64,000 nucleotides of DNA from JASHPR01 sp963739645 (GCA_963739645.1 CAVUBM010000060.1:248001-312000), one strand, 5' to 3'; positions 9,597-20,013 are shown, counted from the stretch's first letter. The notes: generated by a model not told the origin, from the sequence alone. Program-made: numbers and translations.

Positions 9597-9614
9597 ATAA
9601 CAGCACTGTTGTAT
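9597..9614. promoter_or_regulatory. Palindromic operator upstream of marR-MFS operon
   Basis: The site ATAACAGCACTGTTGTAT contains the perfect inverted repeat AACAG-CA-CTGTT and lies nine bases before the chosen start of the MarR-type gene. Read on the minus strand it contains TATAGT just downstream, which could serve as the -10. The position fits an autoregulatory MarR operator. Confidence 0.55.
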
Positions 9615-9778
9615 CCACTGTCCGCGTCTCGGGCGGCTGGGCTCCGCCGTCAGGCCGGCGGGCCAGGGCCCCGGGCGCTGCGGCGTGGCGCCGGCGGCTG
9701 GCATCATCGGGCTGACCGCTCCCGGCGTCAGGCCGGATTGCGCCGCGCCGCCCGGCGCGCAGACAGGCAGGAGAACGG

Positions 9779-10951
9779 GTGCCGCAGGCCAGGCCGCTCA
9801 ACCTGATGCGCGATCCCGCCACCGCCGGGAGGGTCACGAACATCGAGCTGTTCTTCGACCTCGTCTACATCTTCGCCGTGACCCAGCTGTCGCACTATCT
9901 GCTGGCCCACACCAGCGTTACCGGAGCCCTGAGGGCAGGGCTGCTGCTCGTCATGGTCTGGCAGCTGTGGGTCTACACCACGTGGGTCACCAACTGGCTC
10001 AACCCGGAGCGGATCGCGGTCCGGCTGCTGCTGCTCGGCCTGACCGGGGCCAGCCTGGTGATGTCCGCTGCGCTGCCCGGCGCGTTCTCCTCGCGCGGGC
10101 TGGCCGTCGGCTGCACGTACGCGGTCATGCAGATCGGCCGCAGCGTGTTCACGGTGATCGCGCTGCGGGGCCAGGAGCTGCAGCGCAACTTCGAGCGCAT
10201 CCTGTGCTGGTGCCTGGTCAGCGGGGCGCTGGCCGTGGCGGGCGGGATCGCGGCCGGCGACACGCGGGTGGCGCTGTGGGCCGCCGCCGCGGGCGTCGAC
10301 CTGGTGGGCGGGATCGTCGGGTTCTACACGCCGGGACTCGGGCGCTCGAGCACGTACGAGTGGACGATCGAGGGCGGGCATTTCGCCGAGCGCTGCCAGG
10401 CGTTCGTGCTCATCGCGCTGGGCGAGTCGATCGTGGTCATCGGGGCGACGCTGTCCGGCCTGGCCCACATCGGCGCGGCGGAGATCGCCGCGTTCGCCGT
10501 GGCGCTGACCGGCAGCGCGGGCCTGTGGTGGCTGTACTTCGACCGCAGCGCGGGCGACGCCGCCCGCATCATCGCCACCTCCGACGACCCGGGGCGGCTC
10601 GGCCGCTCGGCCTACCACCTCCTGCACCCGGTCATGGTGGCCGGGATCATCGTCACCGCGGCCGCCGACGAGGTGACACTGGCCGACCCGGACGAGGTGG
10701 GCCACGCGGCGGCGTCCTGGCTGATCCTCGGCGGCTTCGCGCTGTTCCTGGCCGGTCACGCCGCGTTCAAGGCCGTGATCTGGCGGCGGGTGCCCTGGAC
10801 GCGGATCGGCGCGGTGGCCGTGCTCGCGCTGCTCGGGCTGGCCGCGCCGTACCTGTCCGCGCTCGCGCTCGGCGCCTGTGCGGCCGCCGTGGTCCTGGCG
10901 GTCGCCGTCCTGGATCATGCGCTGGACCCCGGGTCCGCGGCGGCTGAGTAG
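9779..10951 (+). CDS. Low temperature requirement protein A (LtrA)-like membrane protein
   Basis: The 390-residue polytopic membrane protein begins with the family signature ELFFDLVYIFAVTQLSHYL after a short cytoplasmic stretch. It also has the conserved WVYTTWVTNWLNPE and HFAERCQAFVLIALGESIVV segments characteristic of LtrA. About ten or more hydrophobic segments follow. GTG 9779 is preceded by AGGAGAACGG, a good ribosome-binding site. LtrA was named from Listeria mutants unable to grow in the cold, but its biochemical role is not known. It stands alone, divergent from the MarR-type operon. Confidence 0.9.
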   Translation: MPQARPLNLMRDPATAGRVTNIELFFDLVYIFAVTQLSHYLLAHTSVTGALRAGLLLVMVWQLWVYTTWVTNWLNPERIAVRLLLLGLTGASLVMSAALPGAFSSRGLAVGCTYAVMQIGRSVFTVIALRGQELQRNFERILCWCLVSGALAVAGGIAAGDTRVALWAAAAGVDLVGGIVGFYTPGLGRSSTYEWTIEGGHFAERCQAFVLIALGESIVVIGATLSGLAHIGAAEIAAFAVALTGSAGLWWLYFDRSAGDAARIIATSDDPGRLGRSAYHLLHPVMVAGIIVTAAADEVTLADPDEVGHAAASWLILGGFALFLAGHAAFKAVIWRRVPWTRIGAVAVLALLGLAAPYLSALALGACAAAVVLAVAVLDHALDPGSAAAE

Positions 10952-11003
10952 CGGCCGGATACGCGAGCCGGGCGGGACCCGTCAGCGTTTGACTGTCCAG
11001 GGC

Positions 11004-11040
11004 TTGACAGCCGCGGGGATAACCGCTAGCTATATAGCTA
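11004..11040 (+). promoter_or_regulatory. Promoter with overlapping palindromic operator for padR-ABC operon
   Basis: A consensus -35 TTGACA (11004-11009) is followed after 17 bases by TAGCTA (11027-11032) as -10. The -10 lies inside the perfect 14-base palindrome TAGCTATATAGCTA (11027-11040). PadR-type repressors bind such short AT-rich palindromes over their own promoters. The arrangement predicts that the PadR protein blocks its own transcription and that of the downstream ABC genes. Confidence 0.65.
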
Positions 11041-11060
11041 ACCGTTAGATCGGAGGGACC

Positions 11061-11584
11061 GTGCAGCAGGAAGTGGTGCTGGCGCTGCTGGCCAAGGAGC
11101 CGTCGCACGGCTACCAGCTGCGCACCCGGCTGCGCGAGGCACTCGGCCCGGTCGGGGAGGCGATGAACGCCGGCCAGATTTACGTCACGCTGGCCCGGCT
11201 GGAGAAGGCAGGCCTGGTGACGTCCGAGCCGGACGCCGGCCTGCCCGACCGGCCGGACCGCAAGGTGTATGCGCTGACCGCGGCCGGGCAGGAGCGGGTG
11301 GGCAGCTGGCTCACGGAGATCAGCTGGCCCAAGCCGGACCTGGCGGAGTTCCACCTCAAGCTGATCGCGGCCGCGGCGGCCAGGCTGGCCGATCCGCTGA
11401 CGATTGTCGTTGCGCAGCGCCGTGAGCTGCTGCGCCGGCTGCGGGACGCCCAGCGGGCCGCCATGGCCGAGCCGAACGGCTCAGACGCCGGGCTCCTCCT
11501 GGAGGGCATCGTGCTGCGGCTGCAGGCCGACCTGCGCTGGCTCGAGGCCTGCGAGCGGAACTGGACCGGCCGGAAGGACCGATC

Positions 11585-11588
<4 letters not shown>
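11061..11588 (+). CDS. PadR-family transcriptional regulator
   Basis: The 175-residue protein starts directly with the winged helix (VVLALLAKEPSHGYQLRTRL), then GQIYVTLARLEKAGLVTSE and the wing KVYALTAAGQERV, the standard PadR N-terminal domain. The C-terminal half is the helical Vir_act_alpha_C-type dimerisation region. GTG 11061 has GGAGGGACC right before it. Its stop overlaps the ATG of the ABC ATPase gene (ATGA). It is intact, while the ABC genes it should control are broken. Confidence 0.9.
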
Positions 11589-12342
<754 letters not shown>

Positions 12343-12346
12343 CGTC

Positions 12347-14237
12347 ATGGGCAAGATCCGGCTCACCGGCCGCCTGGTCGGCCGGGACCTGCGCCACCGC
12401 CCGGGCCCGGCGGCGCTGCTGGTGCTGGCGATCACCGCGGCCACGGCCACGCTGTCCCTGGGGCTGGTCCTGCACGGGGTGACCAACCAGCCCTATCGGC
12501 AGACCAGGGCCGCGACCCGCGGCCCCGATGTGGTGGCCCAGGTGGGCCGCCTGTTCCCTGGGCCGGGCGGGCCGGGACCGAGCCGCAAGGCCCAGATCGC
12601 GGCCCAGGTCAGGACGCTGACCCACGCACCGGGAGTCACTGGCTTCAGCGGGCCCTACCCGGTCGGCTCGGCCGTCGTGCGAGTCCGCGGCATCGTCGCG
12701 CCGTGGAACTCGAAGGGCGGACCCAGGCGCCGGCCTCGATCGACCAGCCCAAGGTGACGGCGGGCACCTGGGTGCGCCCGGGCGGCGTGGTGCTCGAGCG
12801 GACGTTCGCCGAGGCGCTCGGGGTCGGCGTCGGCGACCGGGTCACGCTCGACGGCCGGCCGTACCGGGTGGCCGGGATCGCGGTCACCGCCGCCGGCCCG
12901 CCGTACCCGAACCTGTGCTATTACCTCGGCGGCAGCTGCGTGTGGGACCTCCCGGACAACGGGCCGGTGCCGTTGCCGCCAACGTCGGGTTCGCCTGGGT
13001 CACCGAGCCGGCGGCCCGCTCGTTCTCATCGGCCGCAGGCGCCGCTGTCGTACTTCCTGAACCTGAAGCTCAGGAACCCGGCCACGGCCCAGGCCTTCGC
13101 GAACAGGTACGGCGAGCTCCCCGGCTCGCCGGTCCTGAGGGCCTAGCGCGGCGACCCTGATCCCGTGGCAGGCCATCCAGAGTTACGTCCGGCCTGCTGG
13201 TGCAGGACGAGCAGCAGGTCCTTTCGCCCGGCGCCTGGCTGGCCGGGCTGCTGGCGATCGCGAGCGTGGCCGTGCTGGCCGGCGGCCGGATGGCGGAGCG
13301 CACCCGCCGGGTGGGACTGCTCAAGGCGGTCGGCGGCACGCCGGGCACGGTCGCGGTCGTGCTGCTGGCCGAGAACCTGGTCCTGGCCCTGCTGGCGGCG
13401 GTGGCCGGGCTGGCGATCGGGTGGCTGACCGCGCCGCTGGCCGCCAGCCCCGGCGCCGCCCTGGTCGGTACGCCAGGCGCGCCGTCGCTCACCCTGTCCG
13501 ATGCCGGCCTGGTCATAGCCGTGGCGCTGGCGGTGGCGCTGGCCGCGACGCTCGTGCCCGCCATCCGCGCCGCCCGCACCAGCACGGTCAGCGCACTGGC
13601 CGATGTGTCGCCACGGGGGCCCGGCGGCCGCGCCGGCGGCCAGCGCTGATCGCGATCTCGGCCGGGCTGCCGGTGCCGCTGCTGCTCGGCCTGCGGCTGG
13701 TCGCCCGCAGGCCGCGCCGCGCGCTGCTGGGCGCGGCCAGCGTCGCGGTCACCGCCACCGGGATCGTCGCCGTGCTGGCCTTCCACACCACCGTTCACGC
13801 TGAGAACGTCACGGCCTGTCCGGCGGGCTGGGCAATCCGGTGATCGACAGGGACGAGCAGATGCTGACGGTGATCACCGTCGTGCTGGTCGCGCTCACGG
13901 TCCTCAACGCGGTCTGCACGGCCTGGGCGACCGTGCTGGACGCCAGGTCCGCGTCGGCGCTGGCGCGCGCGCTCGGCACGACGCCCCGGCAGATCAGTGC
14001 CGGGATAGCGACGGCCCAGATGCTGCCGGCGGTGCCGGGCGCCCTGCTCGGCGTCCCGCTGGGCATCGGGTTGTTCGCGGCCGCGTCCCACGGGGCGGGG
14101 TGGTCGGCCCGCCGGCCTGGTGGCTTGCCGCCGCGGTGCTGGGCACCGTGGCCGCGGTGGGCGTGCTGAGCGCGATCCCGGCCCGGATCGGTGCCCGCCG
14201 CCCGGTGGCCGGGGTGCTCGCGGCCGAGGTGGCCTGA
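12347..14237 (+). pseudogene. FtsX/MacB-like ABC transporter permease, heavily frameshifted
   Basis: The region reads as one permease only when frames are switched at least six times. Recognisable pieces are the N-terminal anchor (LTGRLVGRDLRHRPGPAALL), part of the extracellular domain (GVGVGDRVTLDGRPYRVAGI), and two FtsX membrane blocks (RTRRVGLLKAVGGTPGTV and ARALGTTPRQISAGIATAQM). The natural end (VAGVLAAEVA) is in yet another frame and stops at 14237. Breaks are seen near 12700, 12985, 13040, 13145, 13180, 13640, 13840 and 14110. It would have been about 630 residues long and the partner of the ATPase upstream. It cannot make a working permease as written. Confidence 0.78.
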
Positions 14238-14242
14238 CCGGG

Positions 14243-16348
14243 TCAGCCGGGTTTGATGCCCAGCGCGTCCTTGAGGAAGTCGACCTGCAGCAGCATCAGG
14301 TTCTCCGCCACCTCTTCCTGCCGGGCCATGTGGGTGACGCCGGACAGCGGCAGCACCGTGTGCGGCTTGCCCGCGGCCAGCAGGGCCGAGGACATCCGCA
14401 GCGTGTGCGCCACCACCACGTTGTCGTCGACCAGGCCGTGGATGAGCATCAGCGGGCGCTCCAGGTGCGGGGCGTCCTCGAGCAGCGAGTTGTGGGCGTA
14501 CGCCTCGGGGTGCTCGTCCGGGTGGCCCAGGTAGCGCTCGTTGTAGAACGTGTCGTACAGGTGCATGTCGGTCACTGGCGCCCCGGCCACCGCGGCGTGG
14601 AACACGTCGGGCCTGCGCAGCACCGCGAGCGCGGCCAGGTAGCCGCCGTGCGACCAGCCGCGGATGCCGACCCGGGACAGGTCCAGGTCGGGATGGGCCG
14701 CAGCCGCCGCCTGCAGCGCCTCCACCTGGTCCTCGAGGTTCGGCGTGGCCTCGTCGTACTGGACCAGCCGGTCCCAGTCGGGCCCGCGGCCCGGCGTGCC
14801 CCGGCCGTCGGCGATCAGCACGGCGAAGCCCTGGTCGGCGAACCACTGCGAGGTCAGGTACGCGTTGCGGGCCGAGACCACGCGCTGCGCGGCCGGGCCG
14901 CCGTAGGGGTCGCACAGCACCGGCAGCCGCACCGAGCCCGGCTGGTGCCCGCGCGGCAGCAGCAGGGCGCACCGCAGCTGGTACGGCCCGGCGGTGAAAA
15001 ACGTCACCTCCGGCGTGAGCACCGGGGTCTCCGCCAGCGAGGCGATCTCCCCGGTCTCCTCGCCGCCGCGCCGGACCCGCACCCGGGCGCCGAACCAGTC
15101 CAGCGACCGCGACGACGTGACCAGCACGTCCCCGCCCCTGTCCGCCAGGTGGATGCCGGGCTCGCGGCTGAGCCGGGCCACACCGTCCGGCCCGCCGGTG
15201 TAGAGCTGCAGCTCGGCCGGGTCCTCGCCCTTGGCGGTGAACAGGACGTCCGCGCCGACGTCCAGGATGTTGGCGACGTTCAGCGTGTCCGGGGTGACCG
15301 GCTCGCCGCCGATCATCAGCCGGTACGCGCCGTCCCTGGCGATCACCCGGACCAGCTGGCCGGCGTCGGTCCACGCCGGGGTGCCGGGGACCACGTCAAC
15401 CCAGTGCGGGTCGGTGTCCTCGCAGATCGTTTCCGTGGTGCCGTCGTCGGCCACGGTCAGCACCCGCATCGTCCGCTGATCCCGGGAGCACACCCGCAGC
15501 AGCGCGGGGCCGCTGCGTGACCAGTGCGCGCTGATCAGGTACGGCGACGCGGAGGAGTCCCACGTCACCGGCGTGAGCGTGCCGTCAAGACCGGCCAGGA
15601 CCACGCTGACGTCCGCGTTCGCCGTGCCCGCCGCCGGGTAGGCGACCTCGGTCGGCTGGCGGTCCGGGTTGGCCGGATCCGAGATGAACCAGCGGGCGAC
15701 CGGTGTGGTGTCCACCCGCTCCACCAGCAGCCGCTGGCCGTCCGGTGACCACCAGAACCCCTGGGTCCGCGACATCTCCTCGGCGGCCACGAACTCGGCC
15801 AGGCCGTAGGTCACGTTCTCGCCTTCCGGCACGGCCAGCGGCCGGTCCCCGGCACCGTCGGCCGACACCACGCGCAGCGCGCTGTCGGCCACATACGCGA
15901 TGTGCGTCCCTGTCGGGTCCGGGCGCGGGTCCAGCACCGGGCCCGGCACGACCAGCTCGCGCACCGAGCCGTTACCCGGGCTGGCTTCCAGGTCGGCCAC
16001 AAACAGCCGGCCGGACAGGGCGAACGCCACGATCCGCACGGCCCGGTCGGCCTCGAAGGTCACCACGCCGGCCGCGGCCTGCCGGGCCCGCTCGCGGCGC
16101 GCCCGTTCCTCCGGGGGCAGGTTCTCCTCGCCGCCGCCCAGCAGCTCCCGCGCGTCGGCCACCAGGCGGTCGGTGCCGGCGGCGACGTCGCGCACCCACA
16201 GGCCGGTGTCCCTGTCGCTGCCCGACCGGGCCCGCAGGAACGCGATGCGGCTGCCGTCCGGGGCGATGGCGAAGGCGTGCGGGACGCCCAGCGTGAACGC
16301 GATGGTCCGGGCGTCCTGGCGGGGGAAGCTGATTTTCTCGGCGGTCAT
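14243..16348 (-). CDS. S9-family prolyl oligopeptidase / dipeptidyl-peptidase IV-like serine peptidase
   Basis: The 701-residue protein has an N-terminal beta-propeller region (about 1-430; for example PHAFAIAPDGSRIAFLR) and a C-terminal alpha/beta hydrolase. The nucleophile elbow is GIRGWSHGGYLA (Ser), the acid lies in HGLVDDNV and the His in SGVTHMAR. The YEEATPNLEDQ-like segment (reads QYDEATPNLEDQVEAL) is typical of the DPP-IV/acylaminoacyl peptidase branch. No signal peptide is present, so it acts in the cytoplasm on short peptides. Start ATG 16348 follows a G-rich site. It converges with the broken permease; only six bases separate their stops. Confidence 0.9.
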   Translation of the reverse strand: MTAEKISFPRQDARTIAFTLGVPHAFAIAPDGSRIAFLRARSGSDRDTGLWVRDVAAGTDRLVADARELLGGGEENLPPEERARRERARQAAAGVVTFEADRAVRIVAFALSGRLFVADLEASPGNGSVRELVVPGPVLDPRPDPTGTHIAYVADSALRVVSADGAGDRPLAVPEGENVTYGLAEFVAAEEMSRTQGFWWSPDGQRLLVERVDTTPVARWFISDPANPDRQPTEVAYPAAGTANADVSVVLAGLDGTLTPVTWDSSASPYLISAHWSRSGPALLRVCSRDQRTMRVLTVADDGTTETICEDTDPHWVDVVPGTPAWTDAGQLVRVIARDGAYRLMIGGEPVTPDTLNVANILDVGADVLFTAKGEDPAELQLYTGGPDGVARLSREPGIHLADRGGDVLVTSSRSLDWFGARVRVRRGGEETGEIASLAETPVLTPEVTFFTAGPYQLRCALLLPRGHQPGSVRLPVLCDPYGGPAAQRVVSARNAYLTSQWFADQGFAVLIADGRGTPGRGPDWDRLVQYDEATPNLEDQVEALQAAAAAHPDLDLSRVGIRGWSHGGYLAALAVLRRPDVFHAAVAGAPVTDMHLYDTFYNERYLGHPDEHPEAYAHNSLLEDAPHLERPLMLIHGLVDDNVVVAHTLRMSSALLAAGKPHTVLPLSGVTHMARQEEVAENLMLLQVDFLKDALGIKPG

Positions 16349-16390
16349 GCCCCCGATCTTTGCAGACGGCCCGATCGCCGCTTCAGGGCC

Positions 16391-16584
16391 TCACGCCCCC
16401 GGCGGGTGCAGCCGCCGCTGCTGACGCCGGACCACCGTGGCCACGGCGTCCGCGAGCTCCTGGTCGTACGCTGCCCGGTCGGCGGCGTCCCCGGCCGCCC
16501 GCCGGTGGTTGAGCGCGATCAGGCCCTCCGGCGGGGCAGGCTTCCCAGGTGGCTGGTCAGGATCCGGTCTGTGCCGCTCGGCAT
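16391..16584 (-). pseudogene. N-terminal remnant of a second MetE-like methyltransferase
   Basis: An ATG at 16584, with GGAG upstream, begins MPSGTDRILTSHLGSLPR, a very typical N-terminus of short MetE-family proteins (usual form xRILTTHxGSLPRP). After one missing base near 16527 the family sequence continues in another frame (PEGLIALNHRRAAGD, then ELADAVATVVRRQQ). It then degenerates and stops at 16391, just before the S9 peptidase gene. Only about 60 of the expected 370 residues remain. It is too short to fold as an enzyme. Confidence 0.6.
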
Positions 16585-16722
16585 CTTCTGCTCCCGGAGG
16601 TTCGTCAACGGGTGGTGTCTTCTATCCTGGCGGACTCCCGGTAAGCTATGGGGGTCCCGGCGCTCGCCGGGAACATTCCGGCTGTGCCGCACGCTGATTA
16701 CAGGGCGGCGGATGGCTGGTCT

Positions 16723-16796
16723 GGCGGAGTAGCTCAGTCAGGCAGAGCAAGCGGCTCATAATCGCTGTGTCGCCGGTTCAAGTCCGGCCTCCGCTA
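16723..16796 (+). tRNA. tRNA-Met (CAT anticodon)
   Basis: A full cloverleaf can be drawn. The acceptor stem is GGCGGAG pairing with CTCCGCT (one G-T pair at the end), and the D-arm contains AGCTCAG. The anticodon arm is AGCGG-CTCATAA-TCGCT with anticodon CAT, and the T-arm contains GGTTCAAGTCC. The 1-72 pair is not the C-A mismatch of initiator tRNA, so it is an elongator Met type. Its place directly before rpmG matches other actinobacteria. Confidence 0.9.
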
Positions 16797-16905
16797 CTGA
16801 CTCGCCGATGGCGCGGGAAGCTATCCTTTGGGACAGCGACCTGCGGGACACACGGGGTGTCCGCGAGCTGGCGAGTTATCCGATACGGGAGAAAGGCACG
16901 CCTTC

Positions 16906-17070
16906 GTGGCTGCGACAGACGTCAGGCCCAAGATCACGCTGGCCTGCCAGGAGTGCAAGCACCGCAACTACATCACCCGCAAGAACCGGCGTAACGACCC
17001 CGACCGGCTCGAGCTGAAGAAGTACTGCCCGAACTGCCGCTGCCACCAGCCGCACCGCGAGACGCGCTAG
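16906..17070 (+). CDS. rpmG: 50S ribosomal protein L33 (zinc-binding form)
   Basis: The 54-residue bL33 starts at GTG 16906 (VAATDVRPKITLACQECKHR) with AGAAAGG about ten bases upstream. The open frame extends further 5', but that part does not match the family. Two Cys pairs, CQEC and CPNC, form the zinc ribbon of the C+ type, which zinc-poor cells often replace by a C- paralogue. It is the first gene of the conserved rpmG-hadA-hadB group after tRNA-Met. Confidence 0.95.
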   Translation: MAATDVRPKITLACQECKHRNYITRKNRRNDPDRLELKKYCPNCRCHQPHRETR

Positions 17071-17145
17071 TCGTCGTCGGCGCGCAGGCGCCGCACCGGC
17101 CCACGGGCCTTGTCATCACGTGATCGCTGCGAGGTCGGGAGCCGG

Positions 17146-17595
17146 ATGGCCATCAACCGCGACTATGTAGGACGCAGGTTCGAGGCGGGCGAGCCGTACG
17201 AGGTCAGCCGGGTCAAGATCGCGGAGTTCGCGCACGCGATCGGCGACCAGAACCCGCTCTACCGCGACCGGGACGCCGCCCAGGCCGCCGGGTTCCCTGA
17301 CGTGATCGCGCCGCCCACGTTCGCGATCGTGATCAGCATGGCGGGCAGCAGCGTGGCCCTGGCCGACCCCGGGCTCGGCCTCAACTACGCGATGGTCGTG
17401 CACGGCGAGCAGCGGTTCGAGTACGCCAGGCAGATCCGGGCCGGCGACGTGGTCACGGCGCAGACCACGATCTCGAATATCCGCGAGGCCGGCCGCAACA
17501 CGCTGCTCACCACCGAGACCGAGATCCGCACGGTCGAGGGTGAGCTCGTGTGCACCGCGTACTCGACGATCGCCGAACGGGGCGGTGCCGCGTGA
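17146..17595 (+). CDS. hadA: HadA-like MaoC/FAS1-type dehydratase subunit (UPF0336)
   Basis: The 149-residue hot-dog fold protein starts at ATG 17146 (MAINRDYVGRRFEAG), preceded by GGGAG. Conserved segments include the N-terminal VSRVKIAEFAHAIGDQNPLY and APPTFAIVIS. HadA lacks the catalytic hydratase His/Asp and works as the substrate-binding partner of HadB in (3R)-hydroxyacyl dehydration in mycobacteria. In other actinobacteria the pair is conserved next to rpmG with a less certain role. The GTG of the next gene overlaps its stop. Confidence 0.88.
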   Translation: MAINRDYVGRRFEAGEPYEVSRVKIAEFAHAIGDQNPLYRDRDAAQAAGFPDVIAPPTFAIVISMAGSSVALADPGLGLNYAMVVHGEQRFEYARQIRAGDVVTAQTTISNIREAGRNTLLTTETEIRTVEGELVCTAYSTIAERGGAA

Positions 17596-18038
17596 GCGCA
17601 CCCGCGCCTGGCGCGCCGGTCAGCTACGACGACATCAAGCCGGGCACCGAGCTTCCGCAGGTCAGCTACCCGGTGACCCGCCTCACGCTGGTGAAGTACT
17701 GCGGCGCGTCCGGCGACTTCAACGTGATCCACTGGAACGAGCGGATCGCGAAGTCGGTCGGGCTGCCCGACGTGATCGCCCACGGCATGTTCACGATGGC
17801 GCAGGTCGGGCGCTACGTGACCGACTGGGCCGGACCCGGGGCCGTGGTCGTGGACTTCGGCGTCAGGTTCTCCTCGATGGTGGTCGTCCCCGACGACGAC
17901 ATCGGGGCGACCATCGAGGTCAGCGGCGTGGTCGAGGAGAAGCTCGACGGCCGCCGGGTGGCGCTGGCGCTGACCGCGAGGTCGAACGACGTCAAGGTGC
18001 TCACCCGGGCCCGCGCCGTGGTGCAGCTGCCCGGCTAG
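17592..18038 (+). CDS. hadB: HadB-like MaoC dehydratase/hydratase (catalytic subunit)
   Basis: The 148-residue hot-dog protein starts at GTG 17592, overlapping the hadA stop as GTGA, which shows translational coupling. It carries the (R)-hydratase catalytic motif: GDFNVIHWNERIAKSVGLPD followed by IAHGM, giving the Asp and His of the active site. Together with HadA it should form a heterodimeric (3R)-hydroxyacyl-thioester dehydratase. I use the mycobacterial gene name by homology; whether the substrate here is an ACP-bound fatty acid is not shown. Confidence 0.88.
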   Translation: MSAPAPGAPVSYDDIKPGTELPQVSYPVTRLTLVKYCGASGDFNVIHWNERIAKSVGLPDVIAHGMFTMAQVGRYVTDWAGPGAVVVDFGVRFSSMVVVPDDDIGATIEVSGVVEEKLDGRRVALALTARSNDVKVLTRARAVVQLPG

Positions 18039-18053
18039 CCGCCGCCCTGGTCA

Positions 18054-19027
18054 TCACTGAACCCGGGTGGTCACGGGCACCGCGAACGACCGCCGGTCAC
18101 CCGACCAGGCCGAACGCGGCACCGCCTCCTCGAGCCGCCGCAGATCATCCTCGCTGAGCCGTACCTGCGCGGCCGCGACGTTCTCCGCGAGGCGGTCCGG
18201 ACGGCGGGTGCCGGGGATCGGCACCACGTCCTGGCCCTGGGCGAGCAGCCAGGCCAGCGCGAGCTGGCCCGGCGTGATCCCCAGCCCGGTGGCGATGTCC
18301 CGCAGCGCCCGCACCTGCCGCAGGTTGCGGTCCAGGTCGGCGCCGTGGAACCGCGGGTCGCTGCGGCGGAAGTCGCTGGTGTCGATGTCCGCGCCGGTCA
18401 GGGTCGATGTGAGCAGGCCACGGCCGAGCGGGCTGTAGGTCACCATCCCGATGCCCAGGCGGCGGGCCGCGGGCACGATGTCGCTCTCCGGGTCGCGCCA
18501 CAGCAGCGACCACTCGAACTGCACCGCGGCGACCGGGTGCACGGCGGCCGCCTCCTCGAGCTGGGCGGCGGTCGCCTCGGACAGGCCGATGTGCCGGACC
18601 TTGCCGTCGCTGACGAGCTCGGCCATGGCGCCGACCGTCTCGGCCAGCGGCACGTCCGGGTCGACGCGATGCAGGTAGAACACGTCGATGACGTCCCGCC
18701 CGAGCCGGTCCAGCGACGCCTCGCAGTAGCCGCGGACGTGCTCAGGGCGCCCGTCCACCCGCACGCCCCCGTCGTCGCGGACGATGCCGAACTTGGTGGC
18801 CACCATGGCCTCCGGCCCGCCAGGGCCCGGCCGATCAGCCGCTCGTTGTGCCCCTGGCCGTAGCTCATCGCGGTGTCCAGCATCGTGACGCCCAGGTCGA
18901 GCGCCCGGTGGATCAGCCGGGCCGACTCGTCGTCATCGGCCGGCCCGTAGCCCTGCGACAGTCCCATGCAGCCCAGGCCGATCGCGGACGTCGCCGGCCC
19001 GCCCCGGCCGAGATGTCGTTGCTCCAT
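18054..19027 (-). pseudogene. Aldo/keto reductase, frameshifted
   Basis: The two reading frames join to a typical aldo/keto reductase of about 324 residues. The first frame (from ATG 19027) gives the TIM-barrel start and the catalytic Asp/Tyr in MLDTAMSYGQGHNERLIGRAL. The second frame, from about 18808, gives the catalytic Lys in VATKFG, the His in VFYLHRVDPDVPL, the later SPLGRGLLTS and the NADPH-site IPGTRRPDRLAENV. A single-base change near 18808 is enough to break it. Without the shift all four catalytic residues are present. It diverges from a LysR gene that probably controls it. Confidence 0.82.
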
Positions 19028-19107
19028 GCGGTCCAGCCTGCCGGCTGATCACTCATAAGTCCAAGACATGTTTGCACTAGAACTTAGAGTGGATCATTAT
19101 TAATGCC

Positions 19108-20013
19108 ATGGAGCTGCGGCAGCTCATGTACTTCGAGGCGGTCGCGCGGTGCGGCGGGTTCAGCCGGGCCGCCGAGCAGCTGCACATCGCCCAGCCCGCG
19201 GTATCCGCCCAGGTCCGGCGGCTGGAGCGGGAGCTCGGCACCCCGCTGTTTGAGCGCACCACCCGCCGCGTCGCCCTCACCCACGCCGGGGAGCTGTTCC
19301 TGGCCCGCACCGCGGCCATCCTGGACCAGCTCGACGGCGCCCGCGCCGACCTGGCCGAGCTGGACGCGGTGGTGCGCGGGCACATCCGCATCGGCGCCAC
19401 GCAGGTGCTGGGGTCGATCGACCTGCCGCACTCCCTCGCCCAGTTCCACAGTCGATACCCGGGCGTTACGCTAACCCTCCGCACCGGTCTCATCGCCAAA
19501 CTGCTCGGCGACCTGGACTCCGGCACCATCGACGTGGTGCTCGGCCCCATCCACGACGATCTGCCCGACCGCTTTGCCGCCCGGCCGCTGGTCCCCGAGA
19601 GCCTGCTGCTCGTGACGCCGCCCGGCCGGCCGGCCCCCGGGTCGCCGACGCTGGCGGCGTTCGCCGACGAGCCATTCGTGTGCCTGCCGTCCGGCAGCGG
19701 CCTGCACACGATCCTGGCCGGCGCCGCCCGCGCCGCGGGCTTCACGCCGCGCGTCCAGTTCGAGACCTACAGCGCGGCCAGCGTCCGGGCGCTGGTCGCC
19801 GCCGGCCTCGGGGTCGCGCTGCTCGCCGAGTCGGCGGTCCGCGCGCCCGGCCCCGCCGTCCAGGCGCACCGGCTGCGGCCCGCGCCCGAGCATCCGCCGA
19901 TCGGCCTGATCGAGGTGCGCGGCCGGGCCCCGAGCCCGGTTGCCCGCGCCTGGCGGCGGCACCTGAACCAGAACTACGACACGCTCCGTCCCGTGGTTGA
20001 GGACCCGCCATAG
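19108..20013 (+). CDS. LysR-family transcriptional regulator
   Basis: The 301-residue protein has the LysR winged helix at residues 1-60 (LRQLMYFEAVARCGGFSRAA, HIAQPAVSAQVRRLERELG, LFERTTRRVALTHAG). A periplasmic-binding-protein-like effector domain follows, starting at about residue 90 (IRIGATQVLGSIDLPH). It diverges from the aldo/keto reductase with an 80-base AT-richer gap that would hold a shared operator. The pair interrupts the usual hadB-murB adjacency of actinobacteria. Confidence 0.92.
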   Translation: MELRQLMYFEAVARCGGFSRAAEQLHIAQPAVSAQVRRLERELGTPLFERTTRRVALTHAGELFLARTAAILDQLDGARADLAELDAVVRGHIRIGATQVLGSIDLPHSLAQFHSRYPGVTLTLRTGLIAKLLGDLDSGTIDVVLGPIHDDLPDRFAARPLVPESLLLVTPPGRPAPGSPTLAAFADEPFVCLPSGSGLHTILAGAARAAGFTPRVQFETYSAASVRALVAAGLGVALLAESAVRAPGPAVQAHRLRPAPEHPPIGLIEVRGRAPSPVARAWRRHLNQNYDTLRPVVEDPP

